DNA of 60,119 nucleotides from Mobilicoccus pelagius NBRC 104925. Lineage in GTDB: Bacteria; Actinomycetota; Actinomycetes; Actinomycetales; Dermatophilaceae. The number at the start of each line of letters is the position of its first letter. Within the stretch, counting starts at the first letter, position 1. The stretch lies in NCBI RefSeq assembly GCF_000247995.1, contig NZ_BAFE01000019.1, positions 1 to 60,119 on the forward strand. Direction: 5' to 3'. This document shows, piece by piece, positions 42,075 to 51,545 of this stretch. The position numbers and the translations under genes are program-made. The notes beneath the pieces are model-generated. The model did not search any database, had not been told where the DNA came from, and saw only the letters and a program-made list of their open reading frames with translations.

Positions 42075-44324
42075 ATGAGCACGCGGATCGGGGTCCTCAC
42101 CAGCGGGGGCGACGCCCAGGGGATGAACGCGGCCGTGCGTGCCGTCGTGCGCACCGGAATCCACCTCGGGGCCGAGGTGTACGCGATCCACGAGGGATGG
42201 CAGGGCGCCGTCGACGGCGGCGACGGCATCACCCCGATGGAGTGGGACGACGTCGGCAGCATCCTCCACCGCGGCGGCACGGTCATCGGCACGGCGCGCA
42301 GCAAGGACTTCCGTGAACGGGAGGGGCAGCTGCGGGCGGCCCGCAACCTCCTCGAGCACGGCATCGACCGGCTCGTCGTCATCGGCGGTGACGGCAGCCT
42401 CACCGGCGCCGACACGTTCCGCCGTGACTGGGCCGGGCTCCTCGCCGAACTCGTCGACCGCGGCGAGATCACGTCCGAGCAGGCCGCCGCGCATCCGGCG
42501 ATCATGATCGCCGGCATCGTCGGCTCGATCGACAACGACCTCGTCGGCACCGACATGACGATCGGCGCCGACAGCGCGCTCCACCGCATCGTCGACGCGA
42601 TCGACACGCTCGCGAGCACCGCGGCGAGCCACCAGCGCAGCTTCGTCGTCGAGGTCATGGGTCGTCACTGCGGGTACCTGCCGCTCATGGCCGCGATCGC
42701 GGGCGGCTGCGACTACGTCCTCGTCCCCGAGATCCCCCCGGCCGACGGCTGGGAGGACGACATGTGCGACCTCCTCCGTTCAGGGCGTGCGGCCGGGCGG
42801 CGCGACAGCATCGTCCTCGTCGCCGAGGGCGCTCGCGACCGCCACGGCGACCCCGTCACGGCGGAACAGGTCAAGGACGTCCTCGCCGAGCGGCTCGGGG
42901 AGGACACGCGCGTGACGATCCTCGGGCACGTCCAGCGAGGTGGTTCGCCGAGCGCCTACGACCGGTGGATGAGCACGCTGCTCGGGTACGCCGCCGTGCA
43001 GGACGTCCTCGCCGCGACGCCGGAGAGCACGCCGCACATCGTCGGCGTCCGTCACAACCGCATCGCCCAGCTGCCCCTCGTCGAGGCCGTGCAGCGCACC
43101 CGTGAGGTCGCCTCGTTCGTCGAGAACGGCGACTACGAGGCCGCCGTCACCGCCCGCGGCGCGAGCTTCGGCGACATGTACGCCGTGTTCGAGCGGATGT
43201 CGCGACCGCCGTCGCTCGCGGAGTCCTCCGAGCGGATGCCGCGCGTCGGCGTCGTCCACGCGGGTGGTCTCGCGCCGGGCATGAACACCGCGGCCCGCGC
43301 GGCGGAGCGTCTCGGCCTCACGCGCGGCATGAACATCGTCGGTGTCGACGGCGGGTTCCCCGGCCTCCTCGAGGGCACGGTGCGCGACCTGTCATGGGGT
43401 GACGTCGAGGGGTGGGCCGCCGAGGGTGGCGCCGAACTCGGCACGCGGCGCCGGATTCCCACCGAGGACCAGCTGTACGCCCTCGGCCGGTCGATCGAGA
43501 AGCTCGAACTCGACGCGCTACTCGTCATCGGCGGATACAACGCCTACCGGGCCGTGCACCTCATGAACGCCGAACGCGGCCGGTTCCCCGCCTTCGACCT
43601 GCCGATGATGCTCGTGCCCGCAAGCATCGACAACAACCTGCCGAGCTCCGAGCTCGCCATCGGCGCCGACACCGCCCTCAACATGGCGGTGAGCGCCCTC
43701 GACGCGATCAAGATGTCGGCGAACGCCGCCCGTCGCTGCTTCGTCGCCGAGACGATGGGACGCAAGTGCGGTTACCTCGCGCTCATGTCGGGCATCGCCT
43801 CCGGCGCGGAGCGGGTGTACCTCCACGAGGAGGGCATCACCCTCGCCGACCTCTCCCGTGACGTCGAGGAGATGAAGGCGGCGTTCCGGGCCGGCAAGCG
43901 GTTGTACCTCACGATCCGCAACGAGCGCGCGAACGAGCTCTACACGACCGACTTCCTCGCCCGTCTCTTCGAGGAGGAGGGGCAGGAGCTGTTCGACGTG
44001 CGGCAGTCCGTCATCGGCCACGTCCAGCAGGGCGGCAACCCCAGCCCGTTCGACCGGATCCTCGCGACCCGCCTCGTCACGCACGCCATCGACGGCCTCG
44101 CCGATCAGCTCGACGGCGGGGACCGCGAGGCACGCATGGTCGGTCTCGTCGACGGGCGGGTGACGTTCGCGTCGGTCGCGCACATGGACGAGCAGCTCGA
44201 CCTCGAGAACCGCCGCCCCAAGAAGCAGTGGTGGCTCGATCTGCGTCCCGCCCTCGCCGCCGTCGCGCAGCGCAGGCCCACCGGCGACGAGGCGAGCATC
44301 CCCGTCCTCCGCGCCGAGGACTGA
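42075..44324 (+). CDS. pfkA: Fused two-domain 6-phosphofructokinase
   Basis: 749-residue tandem phosphofructokinase, with two PFK folds in one chain as in eukaryotic enzymes, against about 320-340 residues for the usual bacterial subunit. The N-half (about 1-370) keeps the catalytic set: VIGGDGSLTG, GSIDNDLVGTD (proton-acceptor Asp in the IDND motif), EVMGRHCGYL, EGARD and GHVQRGG. The C-half (about 390-740) repeats the pattern but has GGYNAYRA in the ATP loop and ASIDNNLPSSE, where the second Asp is Asn. It is thus likely non-catalytic and regulatory. GGAGGAGAAGG precedes ATG 42075. A hairpin follows the gene. Confidence 0.92.
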   Translation: MSTRIGVLTSGGDAQGMNAAVRAVVRTGIHLGAEVYAIHEGWQGAVDGGDGITPMEWDDVGSILHRGGTVIGTARSKDFREREGQLRAARNLLEHGIDRLVVIGGDGSLTGADTFRRDWAGLLAELVDRGEITSEQAAAHPAIMIAGIVGSIDNDLVGTDMTIGADSALHRIVDAIDTLASTAASHQRSFVVEVMGRHCGYLPLMAAIAGGCDYVLVPEIPPADGWEDDMCDLLRSGRAAGRRDSIVLVAEGARDRHGDPVTAEQVKDVLAERLGEDTRVTILGHVQRGGSPSAYDRWMSTLLGYAAVQDVLAATPESTPHIVGVRHNRIAQLPLVEAVQRTREVASFVENGDYEAAVTARGASFGDMYAVFERMSRPPSLAESSERMPRVGVVHAGGLAPGMNTAARAAERLGLTRGMNIVGVDGGFPGLLEGTVRDLSWGDVEGWAAEGGAELGTRRRIPTEDQLYALGRSIEKLELDALLVIGGYNAYRAVHLMNAERGRFPAFDLPMMLVPASIDNNLPSSELAIGADTALNMAVSALDAIKMSANAARRCFVAETMGRKCGYLALMSGIASGAERVYLHEEGITLADLSRDVEEMKAAFRAGKRLYLTIRNERANELYTTDFLARLFEEEGQELFDVRQSVIGHVQQGGNPSPFDRILATRLVTHAIDGLADQLDGGDREARMVGLVDGRVTFASVAHMDEQLDLENRRPKKQWWLDLRPALAAVAQRRPTGDEASIPVLRAED

Positions 44325-44329
44325 GCGCC

Positions 44330-44353
44330 CGCTCCGGCCACCCGGCCGGAGCG
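44330..44353 (+). terminator. Hairpin after pfkA
   Basis: CGCTCCGGCC (44330-44339) pairs exactly with GGCCGGAGCG (44344-44353), five bases after the pfkA stop. Confidence 0.65.
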
Positions 44354-44552
44354 CCGCGGCCGTTCCGCCGCCGGTCGGGGACACGTCCTCCTCGTCCTCG
44401 GGGCCGACCCAGCTGCGGCGGCGGGCCTGGAGGGCCGGCCCTGGGCGGCGTCGCGCAGCAGGGGGAAGCGGTGAGGGCGCCGCCGACACCCACGGCGCGG
44501 CCCGGCCCGGCCCGGGTCGGGCCGTCGGAGCTTCGGCGGTCGAGGCGTCCGC

Positions 44553-45374
44553 TCAGTCGCCGGTGTACTCGCCGCGTCGCTTCTCGCGCATGGCGGTGAG
44601 GGCCTCGGTGTGGTCGGTGGTGTGGTGGCCGAGGGGCTGCATCGCGGCGGAGAGCTCGAGCAGCGTCGAGAGGCTCGAGTGCCCGGACTCGCGGAGGAGC
44701 CGCTTGGTCATGCGGACCGCACGGGGCGGGTTGGCGGCGATGCGGCGGGCGAGGTCGTGCGCGGCGGGCAGGAGCTCGTCGGGCTCGACGACGCGGGAGA
44801 CGAGTCCCCACTCGCACGCCGTCGCGGCGTCGACGCGGTCGCCGGTGAGGGCCATCTCGGCCGCACGGGCGGCACCGACGACGCGGGGCAGGAACCACGC
44901 GCCACCGTCACCGGGGATGATTCCGAGCTGCACGAAGCTCTCGGCGAAGAAGGCCCTCGTCGAGGCGATGCGGAGGTCGCACATGAGCGAGAGGTCGCAG
45001 CCGGCCCCGACGGCCGGGCCGTTGACGGCGGCGATCATCGGCACGTCGACGTCGTACAGCGCGCGGGGGATCCGTTGGATGCCGCGGCGGTAGCCCTCCC
45101 GCATCTGTGCCGGGGTGCCGCCGAACATGCCGGTCCTCTCGGCCATCGCGGTGACGTTGCCGCCCGCGGAGAACGCCGACCCGGCGCCGGTGAGGACGAC
45201 GACGCGCACGTCGTCGTCACGCGTGATCCGGGCGGCGTTCTCGACGATCGCGTCGACCACGTCGTCGTCGCTGATCGCGTTGCGCACCTCGGGACGGTTC
45301 AACGTCCACGTCTCGACGTGGCCGTCGCGGTCCACCAGGACGGGCGGGCCGGCGGGGGTGGTCTGTTCGGTCAT
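44553..45374 (-). CDS. Crotonase-family enoyl-CoA hydratase/isomerase-like protein
   Basis: 273-residue crotonase. The oxyanion-hole loops are AGSAFSAGGNV (about 65) and GPAVGAGCDLSL (about 119). By alignment to rat mitochondrial enoyl-CoA hydratase, its Glu144 is Asp here (GCDL) and its Glu164 falls on Phe (ESFVQLG). A canonical hydratase mechanism is therefore doubtful. GIIPGDGGAWFLPR resembles isomerase-type crotonases with an acidic residue in that loop. ATG 45374 has GAGGAG upstream. The gene follows sppA by 11 bases, so they share a transcript, with no obvious functional link. Confidence 0.85.
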   Translation of the reverse strand: MTEQTTPAGPPVLVDRDGHVETWTLNRPEVRNAISDDDVVDAIVENAARITRDDDVRVVVLTGAGSAFSAGGNVTAMAERTGMFGGTPAQMREGYRRGIQRIPRALYDVDVPMIAAVNGPAVGAGCDLSLMCDLRIASTRAFFAESFVQLGIIPGDGGAWFLPRVVGAARAAEMALTGDRVDAATACEWGLVSRVVEPDELLPAAHDLARRIAANPPRAVRMTKRLLRESGHSSLSTLLELSAAMQPLGHHTTDHTEALTAMREKRRGEYTGD

Positions 45375-45385
45375 CGTCTCGCTCC

Positions 45386-47158
45386 TCAGGTCCAACGGGT
45401 GGGGGTCATGGTGAGCACTCCCGCGCCACGCGCCCCGAGGGCGGCGAGCGCCTGATCGAGGAGCGGGACGCCCTCGCCGAGGGCCGCGGTCACCGTGCCG
45501 CGGACGGCCGCGCCGCCGAGCCCCGTCGTCGTGCGGGTGACGGCGTCGGAGTTGTCGGCGGGCAGGAACCGGTCCAGGACGCCGAGCTTGGGGCTGATGC
45601 GGGTGGGGGTGGTCTCGGGGTCGAGGTCGGCGAGGGCGCAGGCCCGGTCGATCGCGGCGCGCATCCCGCCGACGTGGTCGACGAGGCCGAGGTCGGCGGC
45701 CTGGGCTCCGGTCCACACGCGGCCCCGGGCGAGGGGTTCGAGCTGCTCGACCGGCATGCCCCGATCCTCCGCGGCCTTCGTGGTGAAGTCGGCGTAGATC
45801 TCGTCGAGCATCCGCGAGAGCAGCGCCCACTCGTCCTCGGTGAACGGCCTTTGGTCGCTGAGCATCCCGGCGTATCGGCCCCGCTCGATCTGCGTGCGGT
45901 GGATGCCGAGCCGGTCGAGACCGCCCTGGGTGACGAACTTGCCCGCGTACACCCCGATGGACCCGGTGAGCGTCGTGCCGTCGGCGACGATCTCGGTGGC
46001 GGGCATCGAGATGAAGTACCCGCCCGAGCCCGCGACCGTGCCCATCGACGCGACGACCGGCTTCTCCTCCCTCAGCCGGAGGATCTCCCGCCGGATCGCG
46101 TCGGAGGCGACCGCCGAGCCGCCGGGGGAGTCGACGCGGAGGACGACCGCGCCGATCTTGTCGTCGTCCGCGACCTGGCGCAGTGCCGCGCCGAGGGAGT
46201 CCGACCCGATGGAGCGTCCGCCGAGCGGTGCGTTGCCCGAGCGGCCGAGGTGGATCGCGCCGTTCGCCTGGACGATCGCGACTGTCTTGCGCCCGCGACC
46301 CCGTACGGCCTCGACGGCGGAGAACCCGAGGTCGTACCGCTCGACGTACCGGAGTTCGACGTCAGGCTCGGCGCCGACGCGTGTCCTCAGCGCGGTGTAC
46401 GCCTCGTCGCGGTAACCGATGCGGTCGACGAGGCGCAGCTCACCGGCCCGCACGGGAGTGAGGGCGCCCTCGTCGAGCACCGCGCGGACGTCGTCGACGT
46501 CGAGGCCCCGGCCTCGGGCGATCCCGGTGAGGAGGACCTCGAGTGCGGACTCCGTGAGCGAGGTGAGCATCTCGCGGTTGGGCTCGCTGATGTCGCGTTG
46601 CGTGAACGTCTCGACGGCCGACTTGTACTCGCGCCGCTTGTCGAACTGCGGCTCGACGTCGATCTTGTCGAGGGCCTCACGGAGGAACACCGCCTGCACG
46701 GCGGCGCCGTTGATCTGGAGGTAGCCGCTCGGCTGGAGCCAGATCTCGTCGGCGGCGGTCGCGACGAGGTAGCCGGCGACGCCGTTCGTCATCTCGCCGT
46801 ACGTCTCGGCCCACGCGACGACGGGTTTGCCGGAGTCGGAGAACCCCTCGACGGCGGCCCGCACCTCCTCGGCGTGCGCGGGGGCGAGTGCCGGGGCGTA
46901 AGCGTGGACGATCAGCCCGAGCACCTTGTCGTCCCCGGTCGCGTCGCGCAGGCCCTCGACGACGGCGTGCAGCGTGGGCGTGTGGCGCTCCCGCAGTGCT
47001 TCGACGGGCGAGGTGGGGGAGGTCTCGCCGATTCCGCGTGCGAGGTCGAGTTCGAGCAGGCAGGAGCCCGAGATCCCCGGCACGGGCAGCTTGCGCAGCC
47101 CGCGGGTGTCGAAGGGCAGCCGGTCGAGGAGGTCGCTGAATCCACTCACCCTCCGCAC
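45386..47158 (-). CDS. sppA: Signal peptide peptidase SppA (protease IV), double-domain
   Basis: 590-residue tandem-domain protease that degrades leftover signal peptides and membrane peptides. Lys179 (KRREYKSAVE) in the N-half and Ser378 (VAGSGGYF) in the C-half form the Ser/Lys dyad; their 199-residue spacing is like that of the E. coli enzyme. SPGGSA and the SIGVYAGKF motif follow. No clear N-terminal membrane anchor is visible, unlike E. coli SppA. The GTG at 47158 gives MRRVSGF; a GTG three codons later is also possible. Confidence 0.92.
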   Translation of the reverse strand: MRRVSGFSDLLDRLPFDTRGLRKLPVPGISGSCLLELDLARGIGETSPTSPVEALRERHTPTLHAVVEGLRDATGDDKVLGLIVHAYAPALAPAHAEEVRAAVEGFSDSGKPVVAWAETYGEMTNGVAGYLVATAADEIWLQPSGYLQINGAAVQAVFLREALDKIDVEPQFDKRREYKSAVETFTQRDISEPNREMLTSLTESALEVLLTGIARGRGLDVDDVRAVLDEGALTPVRAGELRLVDRIGYRDEAYTALRTRVGAEPDVELRYVERYDLGFSAVEAVRGRGRKTVAIVQANGAIHLGRSGNAPLGGRSIGSDSLGAALRQVADDDKIGAVVLRVDSPGGSAVASDAIRREILRLREEKPVVASMGTVAGSGGYFISMPATEIVADGTTLTGSIGVYAGKFVTQGGLDRLGIHRTQIERGRYAGMLSDQRPFTEDEWALLSRMLDEIYADFTTKAAEDRGMPVEQLEPLARGRVWTGAQAADLGLVDHVGGMRAAIDRACALADLDPETTPTRISPKLGVLDRFLPADNSDAVTRTTTGLGGAAVRGTVTAALGEGVPLLDQALAALGARGAGVLTMTPTRWT

Positions 47159-47228
47159 GCTACCGACACCCTTCGCCGGACGACACCGGATGACGTCATC
47201 GCTCCGTGGTCGAGGTGGGGCGGGGACG

Positions 47229-47265
47229 CCGACGCCCCACCGGCCGGGGGCGGGTGGGGCGTCGG
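47229..47265 (-). terminator. Hairpin after acs
   Basis: CCGACGCCCCACC (47229-47241) pairs exactly with GGTGGGGCGTCGG (47253-47265). It lies 16 bases beyond the acs stop on the minus strand, ahead of sppA. Its stem is similar in sequence to the terminator at 40202-40238. Confidence 0.7.
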
Positions 47266-47281
47266 GAGTGCGCGACGGGGG

Positions 47282-49210
47282 TCAGCCCTTGCTCATGCCC
47301 TTCTTGATGAAGTCCATGACGGAGGCGTCGGTGAGCGTGGTGGAGTCGCCGATCTCCCGGCCTTCGGCGACGTCCTTGAGGAGGCGGCGCATGATTTTGC
47401 CGGAGCGCGTCTTGGGCAGCTCGGAGACGACCATGATCGACTTCGGCTTGGCGATCGGGCTGATCTCACCTGCGACGTGGGCCTTGAGGTCGGCGACGGT
47501 CTTCTCCTCGTCGTCGTTCGCGGCGTCCCCGCGGAGGATGACGAACGCCCACACGGCCTGGCCGGTCATGTCGTCCGCGGCGCCGACGACGGCGGCCTCG
47601 GCGACGGTCGGGTGGCTCACGAGCGCCGACTCGATCTCTGCGGTGGAGAGACGGTGGCCCGACACGTTCATCACGTCGTCGACGCGGCCGAGGAGCCAGA
47701 TGTTGCCGTCGGCGTCGTACTTCGCGCCGTCGCCGGCGAAGTAGTACTCACTCCCGAACCGGCTCCAGTACGTCTCCTTGTACCGTGCGTCGTCGCCCCA
47801 GATGCCGCGGAGCATCGACGGCCACGGCTTCGTGAGCACGAGGTAACCGACTTTCTCGGGCTCGGTGAACGGCTCGCCCATGTCGTCGAGGATCTCGGCG
47901 CTGATGCCGGGGATGGGACGCTGCGCCGAGCCCGGCTCGAGGGTCGTGACGCCGGGCAGCGGGGAGATCATGATCGCGCCCGTCTCGGTCTGCCACCACG
48001 TGTCGACGATGGGTGCGGAGCCGCCGCCGATGTGCTCGCGGTACCAGCGCCACGCCTCGGGGTTGATCGGCTCGCCCACGCTGCCGAGCACGCGGATCGA
48101 GGAGAGGTCGTACTTCGCGGGGATGTCGGCGCCCCACTTCATGCACGCGCGGATCGCGGTGGGGGCGGTGTAGAGGATCGACACCTTGTACTTCTCGACG
48201 ATCTCCCACCAGCGGCCCTGGTGCGGGTGGTCGGGGGTGCCCTCGTAGACGACCTGCGTCGCGCCGTTCGCAAGCGGCCCGTAGACGAGGTAGGAGTGTC
48301 CGGTGACCCAGCCGATGTCGGCCGTGCACCAGTAGACGTCGGTCTCGGGGTGGAGGTCGTGGACGATCCGGTTCGTGTAGGCCGCCTGGGCGAGGTAGCC
48401 GCCGGAGGTGTGGAGGATGCCCTTCGGCTTCCCCGTCGTGCCCGAGGTGTAGAGGATGAACAGCGGGTGCTCGGCGTCCATCGCCTGCGCCTCGTGCTCG
48501 GTGCTCTGGCGGTCGACGAGCTCGTCCCACCAGACGTCCTTGTCGGTCCACTCGACGTCGGCGTCGGTGCGGCGCACGACGACGACGTGCTCGACGGGGG
48601 AGTCCTCGCCGCGCACGGCCTCGTCGACGGCGGTCTTGAGCGGGGCGACCTTGCCCTTACGGTGCTGCCCGTCGGCGGTGACGACGACGCGGGCCTCGGC
48701 GTCGGCCACACGGCTGCGGATCGCGTCGGCGGAGAACCCGCCGAAGATCACCGAGTGCGGGGCCCCGAGCCGGGCGCAGGCGAGCATCGCGACGATCGCC
48801 TCGGGGATCATCGGCAGATAGATCGCGACGCGGTCGCCCGTCCTCACACCGAGCTCGGTGAACGCGTTGGCCGCTTGGCAGACGCGCTTCTGCAGATCGG
48901 CGTACGTGATCGTCTGCGTGTCGCCCTCGGCGCCCTCGAAGTGGATCGCGACGCGGTCGCCGTTGCCCGCCTCGACGTGGCGGTCGACGCAGTTCTCGGC
49001 GACGTTGAGCTGTCCGCCGACGAACCACTTCGCGAACGGCGCGTCGCTCCAGTCGAGCGTGGTGTCGAAGTCGGTGCGCCATGTGACGTGCGTCCTCGCC
49101 TGCTCGGCCCAGAAGCCCTCGAAATCCTTCTCGGCCTGGTCGAAGAGATCGGCCGTGCCGACGGCCTGGGCGGCGAACTCGGGCGAGGGGGCGTAGTTCT
49201 GGTCGGGCAC
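47282..49210 (-). CDS. acs: Acetyl-CoA synthetase (AMP-forming)
   Basis: Activates acetate to acetyl-CoA via acetyl-AMP. GTG 49210 has AGGAGG 5 bases upstream, giving 642 residues, the standard Acs length; the longer upstream frame is spurious. Adenylate-forming motifs are present: YTSGTTGKPKG (about 259), WWQTETG (about 409), YFAGDGAKYD and GRVDDVMNVSGHRLST (about 490-520). The C-terminal PKTRSGKIMRR holds the lysine that is acetylated in Acs regulation. With the nearby acetate symporters, this makes an acetate assimilation locus. Confidence 0.96.
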   Translation of the reverse strand: MPDQNYAPSPEFAAQAVGTADLFDQAEKDFEGFWAEQARTHVTWRTDFDTTLDWSDAPFAKWFVGGQLNVAENCVDRHVEAGNGDRVAIHFEGAEGDTQTITYADLQKRVCQAANAFTELGVRTGDRVAIYLPMIPEAIVAMLACARLGAPHSVIFGGFSADAIRSRVADAEARVVVTADGQHRKGKVAPLKTAVDEAVRGEDSPVEHVVVVRRTDADVEWTDKDVWWDELVDRQSTEHEAQAMDAEHPLFILYTSGTTGKPKGILHTSGGYLAQAAYTNRIVHDLHPETDVYWCTADIGWVTGHSYLVYGPLANGATQVVYEGTPDHPHQGRWWEIVEKYKVSILYTAPTAIRACMKWGADIPAKYDLSSIRVLGSVGEPINPEAWRWYREHIGGGSAPIVDTWWQTETGAIMISPLPGVTTLEPGSAQRPIPGISAEILDDMGEPFTEPEKVGYLVLTKPWPSMLRGIWGDDARYKETYWSRFGSEYYFAGDGAKYDADGNIWLLGRVDDVMNVSGHRLSTAEIESALVSHPTVAEAAVVGAADDMTGQAVWAFVILRGDAANDDEEKTVADLKAHVAGEISPIAKPKSIMVVSELPKTRSGKIMRRLLKDVAEGREIGDSTTLTDASVMDFIKKGMSKG

Positions 49211-49230
49211 GGGACCTCCTGGTGTCGACG

Positions 49231-49255
49231 GTGACGGCCGTATGGCCGGGGTCAC
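49231..49255. promoter_or_regulatory. Imperfect inverted repeat upstream of acs
   Basis: GTGACGGCC (49231-49239) faces GGCCGGGGTCAC (49244-49255) across a short centre, 20 bases upstream of acs and within its divergent region with the lipoprotein gene. It could be an operator; it does not fit the Crp spacing. Low confidence. Confidence 0.25.
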
Positions 49256-49436
49256 TTCACCCTCGGCACGGTACGGGGCGAGCCCCCCGCAGCGGCCGCT
49301 TCGGGGCCCGGCGTCGTCGGTCGGTGCCCTCTCTGCGACGAACGGTGCGGAGTTCGGCGATTCGGCGCCCGTGAGACCTTCGATGGGTGTGGAGTGGGCC
49401 CACGCCCGACGACGGGCCCGACGTGAGGAGACGAGG

Positions 49437-50099
49437 ATGTCACCGACGACACGAGGACGCGCCCTTCGAGCGGTGACCGCCGCGGCGTTGGCGACGGCGA
49501 CCCTCGCCGCCTGCAGCGGCGGGACGCCCCGGGCGACGCCCACCGACACCACCGCACCGGGATCCGCTGCCTCGTCCGTGGCCACGGCCCTTGCTGCGGG
49601 TCCGGACTCGTCCTCGAACTCTTCGCCCGGTGCGGCCTCGCCCTCCGCGAGCCCCGCCGCCGGGCCCGAGCAGGAGGCCGAGGGGTACCGCCGCCGCCTC
49701 GTCCACGACCGGCCGGCGCCCGCGCCCTCCCCGGGCGGTGACGTCCTCCGGGTCGAACGCAGCGGGATCGTCGTGGGACCGGACGCGGGCGGCCGAGGCG
49801 TCACCATGCGTGACGTGGACGACGCGGGCATGCCGGGGTCGGCGTTCGCGATGGACGTGTCCTGCGTCGGGCGCGGCAGGGTCGACGTGGCCGTGGCGGT
49901 CGAGCACGAGAACCCCATGCAGACGACCTTGGACTGCGGTGCGACGAACGGGGAAGCGGCCTACACCTTCTGGTACGACCAGGACGGGCGGGTCGGGGCG
50001 TACTCGGTGACGGTGACCCCGCGTGCGAAGACGGTCGCGGGCGTCCTCTACCGGGTGGTCGACCCGCGGGGGTCGCTCACGGCCACCCCGACGCGGTGA
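49437..50099 (+). CDS. Putative lipoprotein of unknown function
   Basis: 220 residues with a type II signal peptide: basic start (about 1-11), hydrophobic Ala/Thr core, and the lipobox LAAC with Cys26. A Ser/Pro/Ala/Thr-rich linker (about 27-75) leads to a folded C-terminal domain (about 95-220) with two further cysteines (SCVG and DCGA) that may form a disulfide. I do not recognise the family. GAGGAGACGAGG precedes ATG 49437. Divergent from acs and convergent with the first subtilase. Confidence 0.75.
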   Translation: MSPTTRGRALRAVTAAALATATLAACSGGTPRATPTDTTAPGSAASSVATALAAGPDSSSNSSPGAASPSASPAAGPEQEAEGYRRRLVHDRPAPAPSPGGDVLRVERSGIVVGPDAGGRGVTMRDVDDAGMPGSAFAMDVSCVGRGRVDVAVAVEHENPMQTTLDCGATNGEAAYTFWYDQDGRVGAYSVTVTPRAKTVAGVLYRVVDPRGSLTATPTR

Positions 50100-50120
50100 C
50101 CTCGGAGGCGCCGCGCGCCG

Positions 50121-51545
50121 TCACTTCACGGCGGCGAGGGCGTCGACGAGTCCGTGGCCGTAGTAGCTCGTCACCGATCCCTTGCGGCGGCAGCCGGAGT
50201 CGCGCGGGCAGGGGAGCGGGCGGGCCTGGCGCTTGAGCATCGAGGTGAGCTGCGCGGGCGTGGCCTTGGGGTGGCGTGACGCGAGGAGCGCGAGAACCCC
50301 GGTTGCGTGCGGCGCCGCCATCGACGTGCCCGACTCCACCGCGTACCGGCCGCCGGGGACGGTGGAGAGGATCTCGTCTCCGGGTGCGGTGACGTCGACG
50401 ACGCCGAGGCCGTCGTTGGAATACGGCGCGAGTTCGCGCGTGCGGTCCACCGCCGACACCGAGAGCACGCCGCGGAGCTCGGTGGGGAGGTCGGTGCAGC
50501 CGGCGTTGATGCGGCGGGTGCGGGCGCGGGCGTCGGTGGGGCTCTCGCTGTCGACGCCTTTGTCGGTGAGGTCGAGGCCGGAGTTCCCCGCGGCGGCGAC
50601 GTTGACGACCCCGCGCCTCGCGGACCACGCGAACGCCCGTTGCAGGGACGTCTTGACGGCCCGCTGGCCGGGCTGGTCGTCGCACCAGAAGACGAACGGG
50701 TCGACGAAGTAGCTGTGGTTGGCGATCTTGGCGCCGGAGCGTGCCGCCGACATGACGCCGCACAGGGCGTACTCGGGGTAGATCATGCCCTGCTCGTCGA
50801 CGACCTTGACCGACGACATCCGCACCCCGGGGGCGACGCCGACGATGCCCTTGCCGTTGCGGGCCGCGCCGACGATGCCCGCGACGTGCGTGCCGTGGAG
50901 GTTGTTCGTCGCGCGCCACGCGGCGACGCCCTTGGTGGGGCGGCCGCCGTTCGTGCAGCCGATCGAGGTGGCCGGGTCGAGGGCGCCCCGCAGGTCGGGG
51001 TGGGTGGGGTCGATGCCGGAGTCGACGACCGCGACGCGCACCGACTTCGAGCCGCGGGTGACCCGCTGGGCCTTGTCGGCGCGGATCATCGCGAGGTTCC
51101 ACTGGGCGCGTTCCCGGCCGCCGCGCGTGCCCTCGGAGGTGACCGTACGGGCCGAGCGCGGCGTGGGGCGGACGGGCACGCTGCGGGTGGCGCCGGCCGA
51201 CTCGACACCACGCTGGGTGCGCACGCGGCCGAGGAACCGCGCATCGGTGGACTGCACGACGAGAACGCCGATCTCGGGCCACGCGGCGACGACGCGCCCA
51301 CCGGAACGACGGACGGCGGCGTGCCCGGCGAGGCGGGTCGAACGGGAGGAGTCCCGGAGGTTGACGACGTAGCTCGCGAGCCGGCCGTGGCGGGCGCGTT
51401 CGGCGACGGGCGTCGAAGGCTGTTCGACGCGCTGCACCATCGGCGCCGACGCGGGACGGGCGGGGGCCGCTGCGGCGCTCTGGGGCGCGGCGAGGGGTGC
51501 GAGGGCGAGGACGGAACAGGCGGAGATCGAGAGGGCGCGGACCAC
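50121..51545 (-). CDS. Secreted S8 (subtilisin-like) serine protease
   Basis: 474-residue subtilase. A Sec signal peptide (about 1-27, ends AAAA) is followed by a propeptide-like region (about 55-125) with the motif EIGVLVVQST, shared with the paralogue across the divergent gap. The catalytic triad is Asp175 (VVDSGIDPTHPD), His217 (HGTHVAG) and Ser408 (GTSMAAPHA). There is no membrane anchor or sorting signal at the C-terminus. GTG 51545 has AAGGAG upstream. The substrate is unknown. Confidence 0.92.
   Translation of the reverse strand: MVRALSISACSVLALAPLAAPQSAAAAPARPASAPMVQRVEQPSTPVAERARHGRLASYVVNLRDSSRSTRLAGHAAVRRSGGRVVAAWPEIGVLVVQSTDARFLGRVRTQRGVESAGATRSVPVRPTPRSARTVTSEGTRGGRERAQWNLAMIRADKAQRVTRGSKSVRVAVVDSGIDPTHPDLRGALDPATSIGCTNGGRPTKGVAAWRATNNLHGTHVAGIVGAARNGKGIVGVAPGVRMSSVKVVDEQGMIYPEYALCGVMSAARSGAKIANHSYFVDPFVFWCDDQPGQRAVKTSLQRAFAWSARRGVVNVAAAGNSGLDLTDKGVDSESPTDARARTRRINAGCTDLPTELRGVLSVSAVDRTRELAPYSNDGLGVVDVTAPGDEILSTVPGGRYAVESGTSMAAPHATGVLALLASRHPKATPAQLTSMLKRQARPLPCPRDSGCRRKGSVTSYYGHGLVDALAAVK

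Noticed and set aside
45674-49234. A 1186-codon plus-strand frame opposite sppA and acs
   Set aside because: Shadow frame. The minus strand encodes SppA and Acs with all catalytic motifs.
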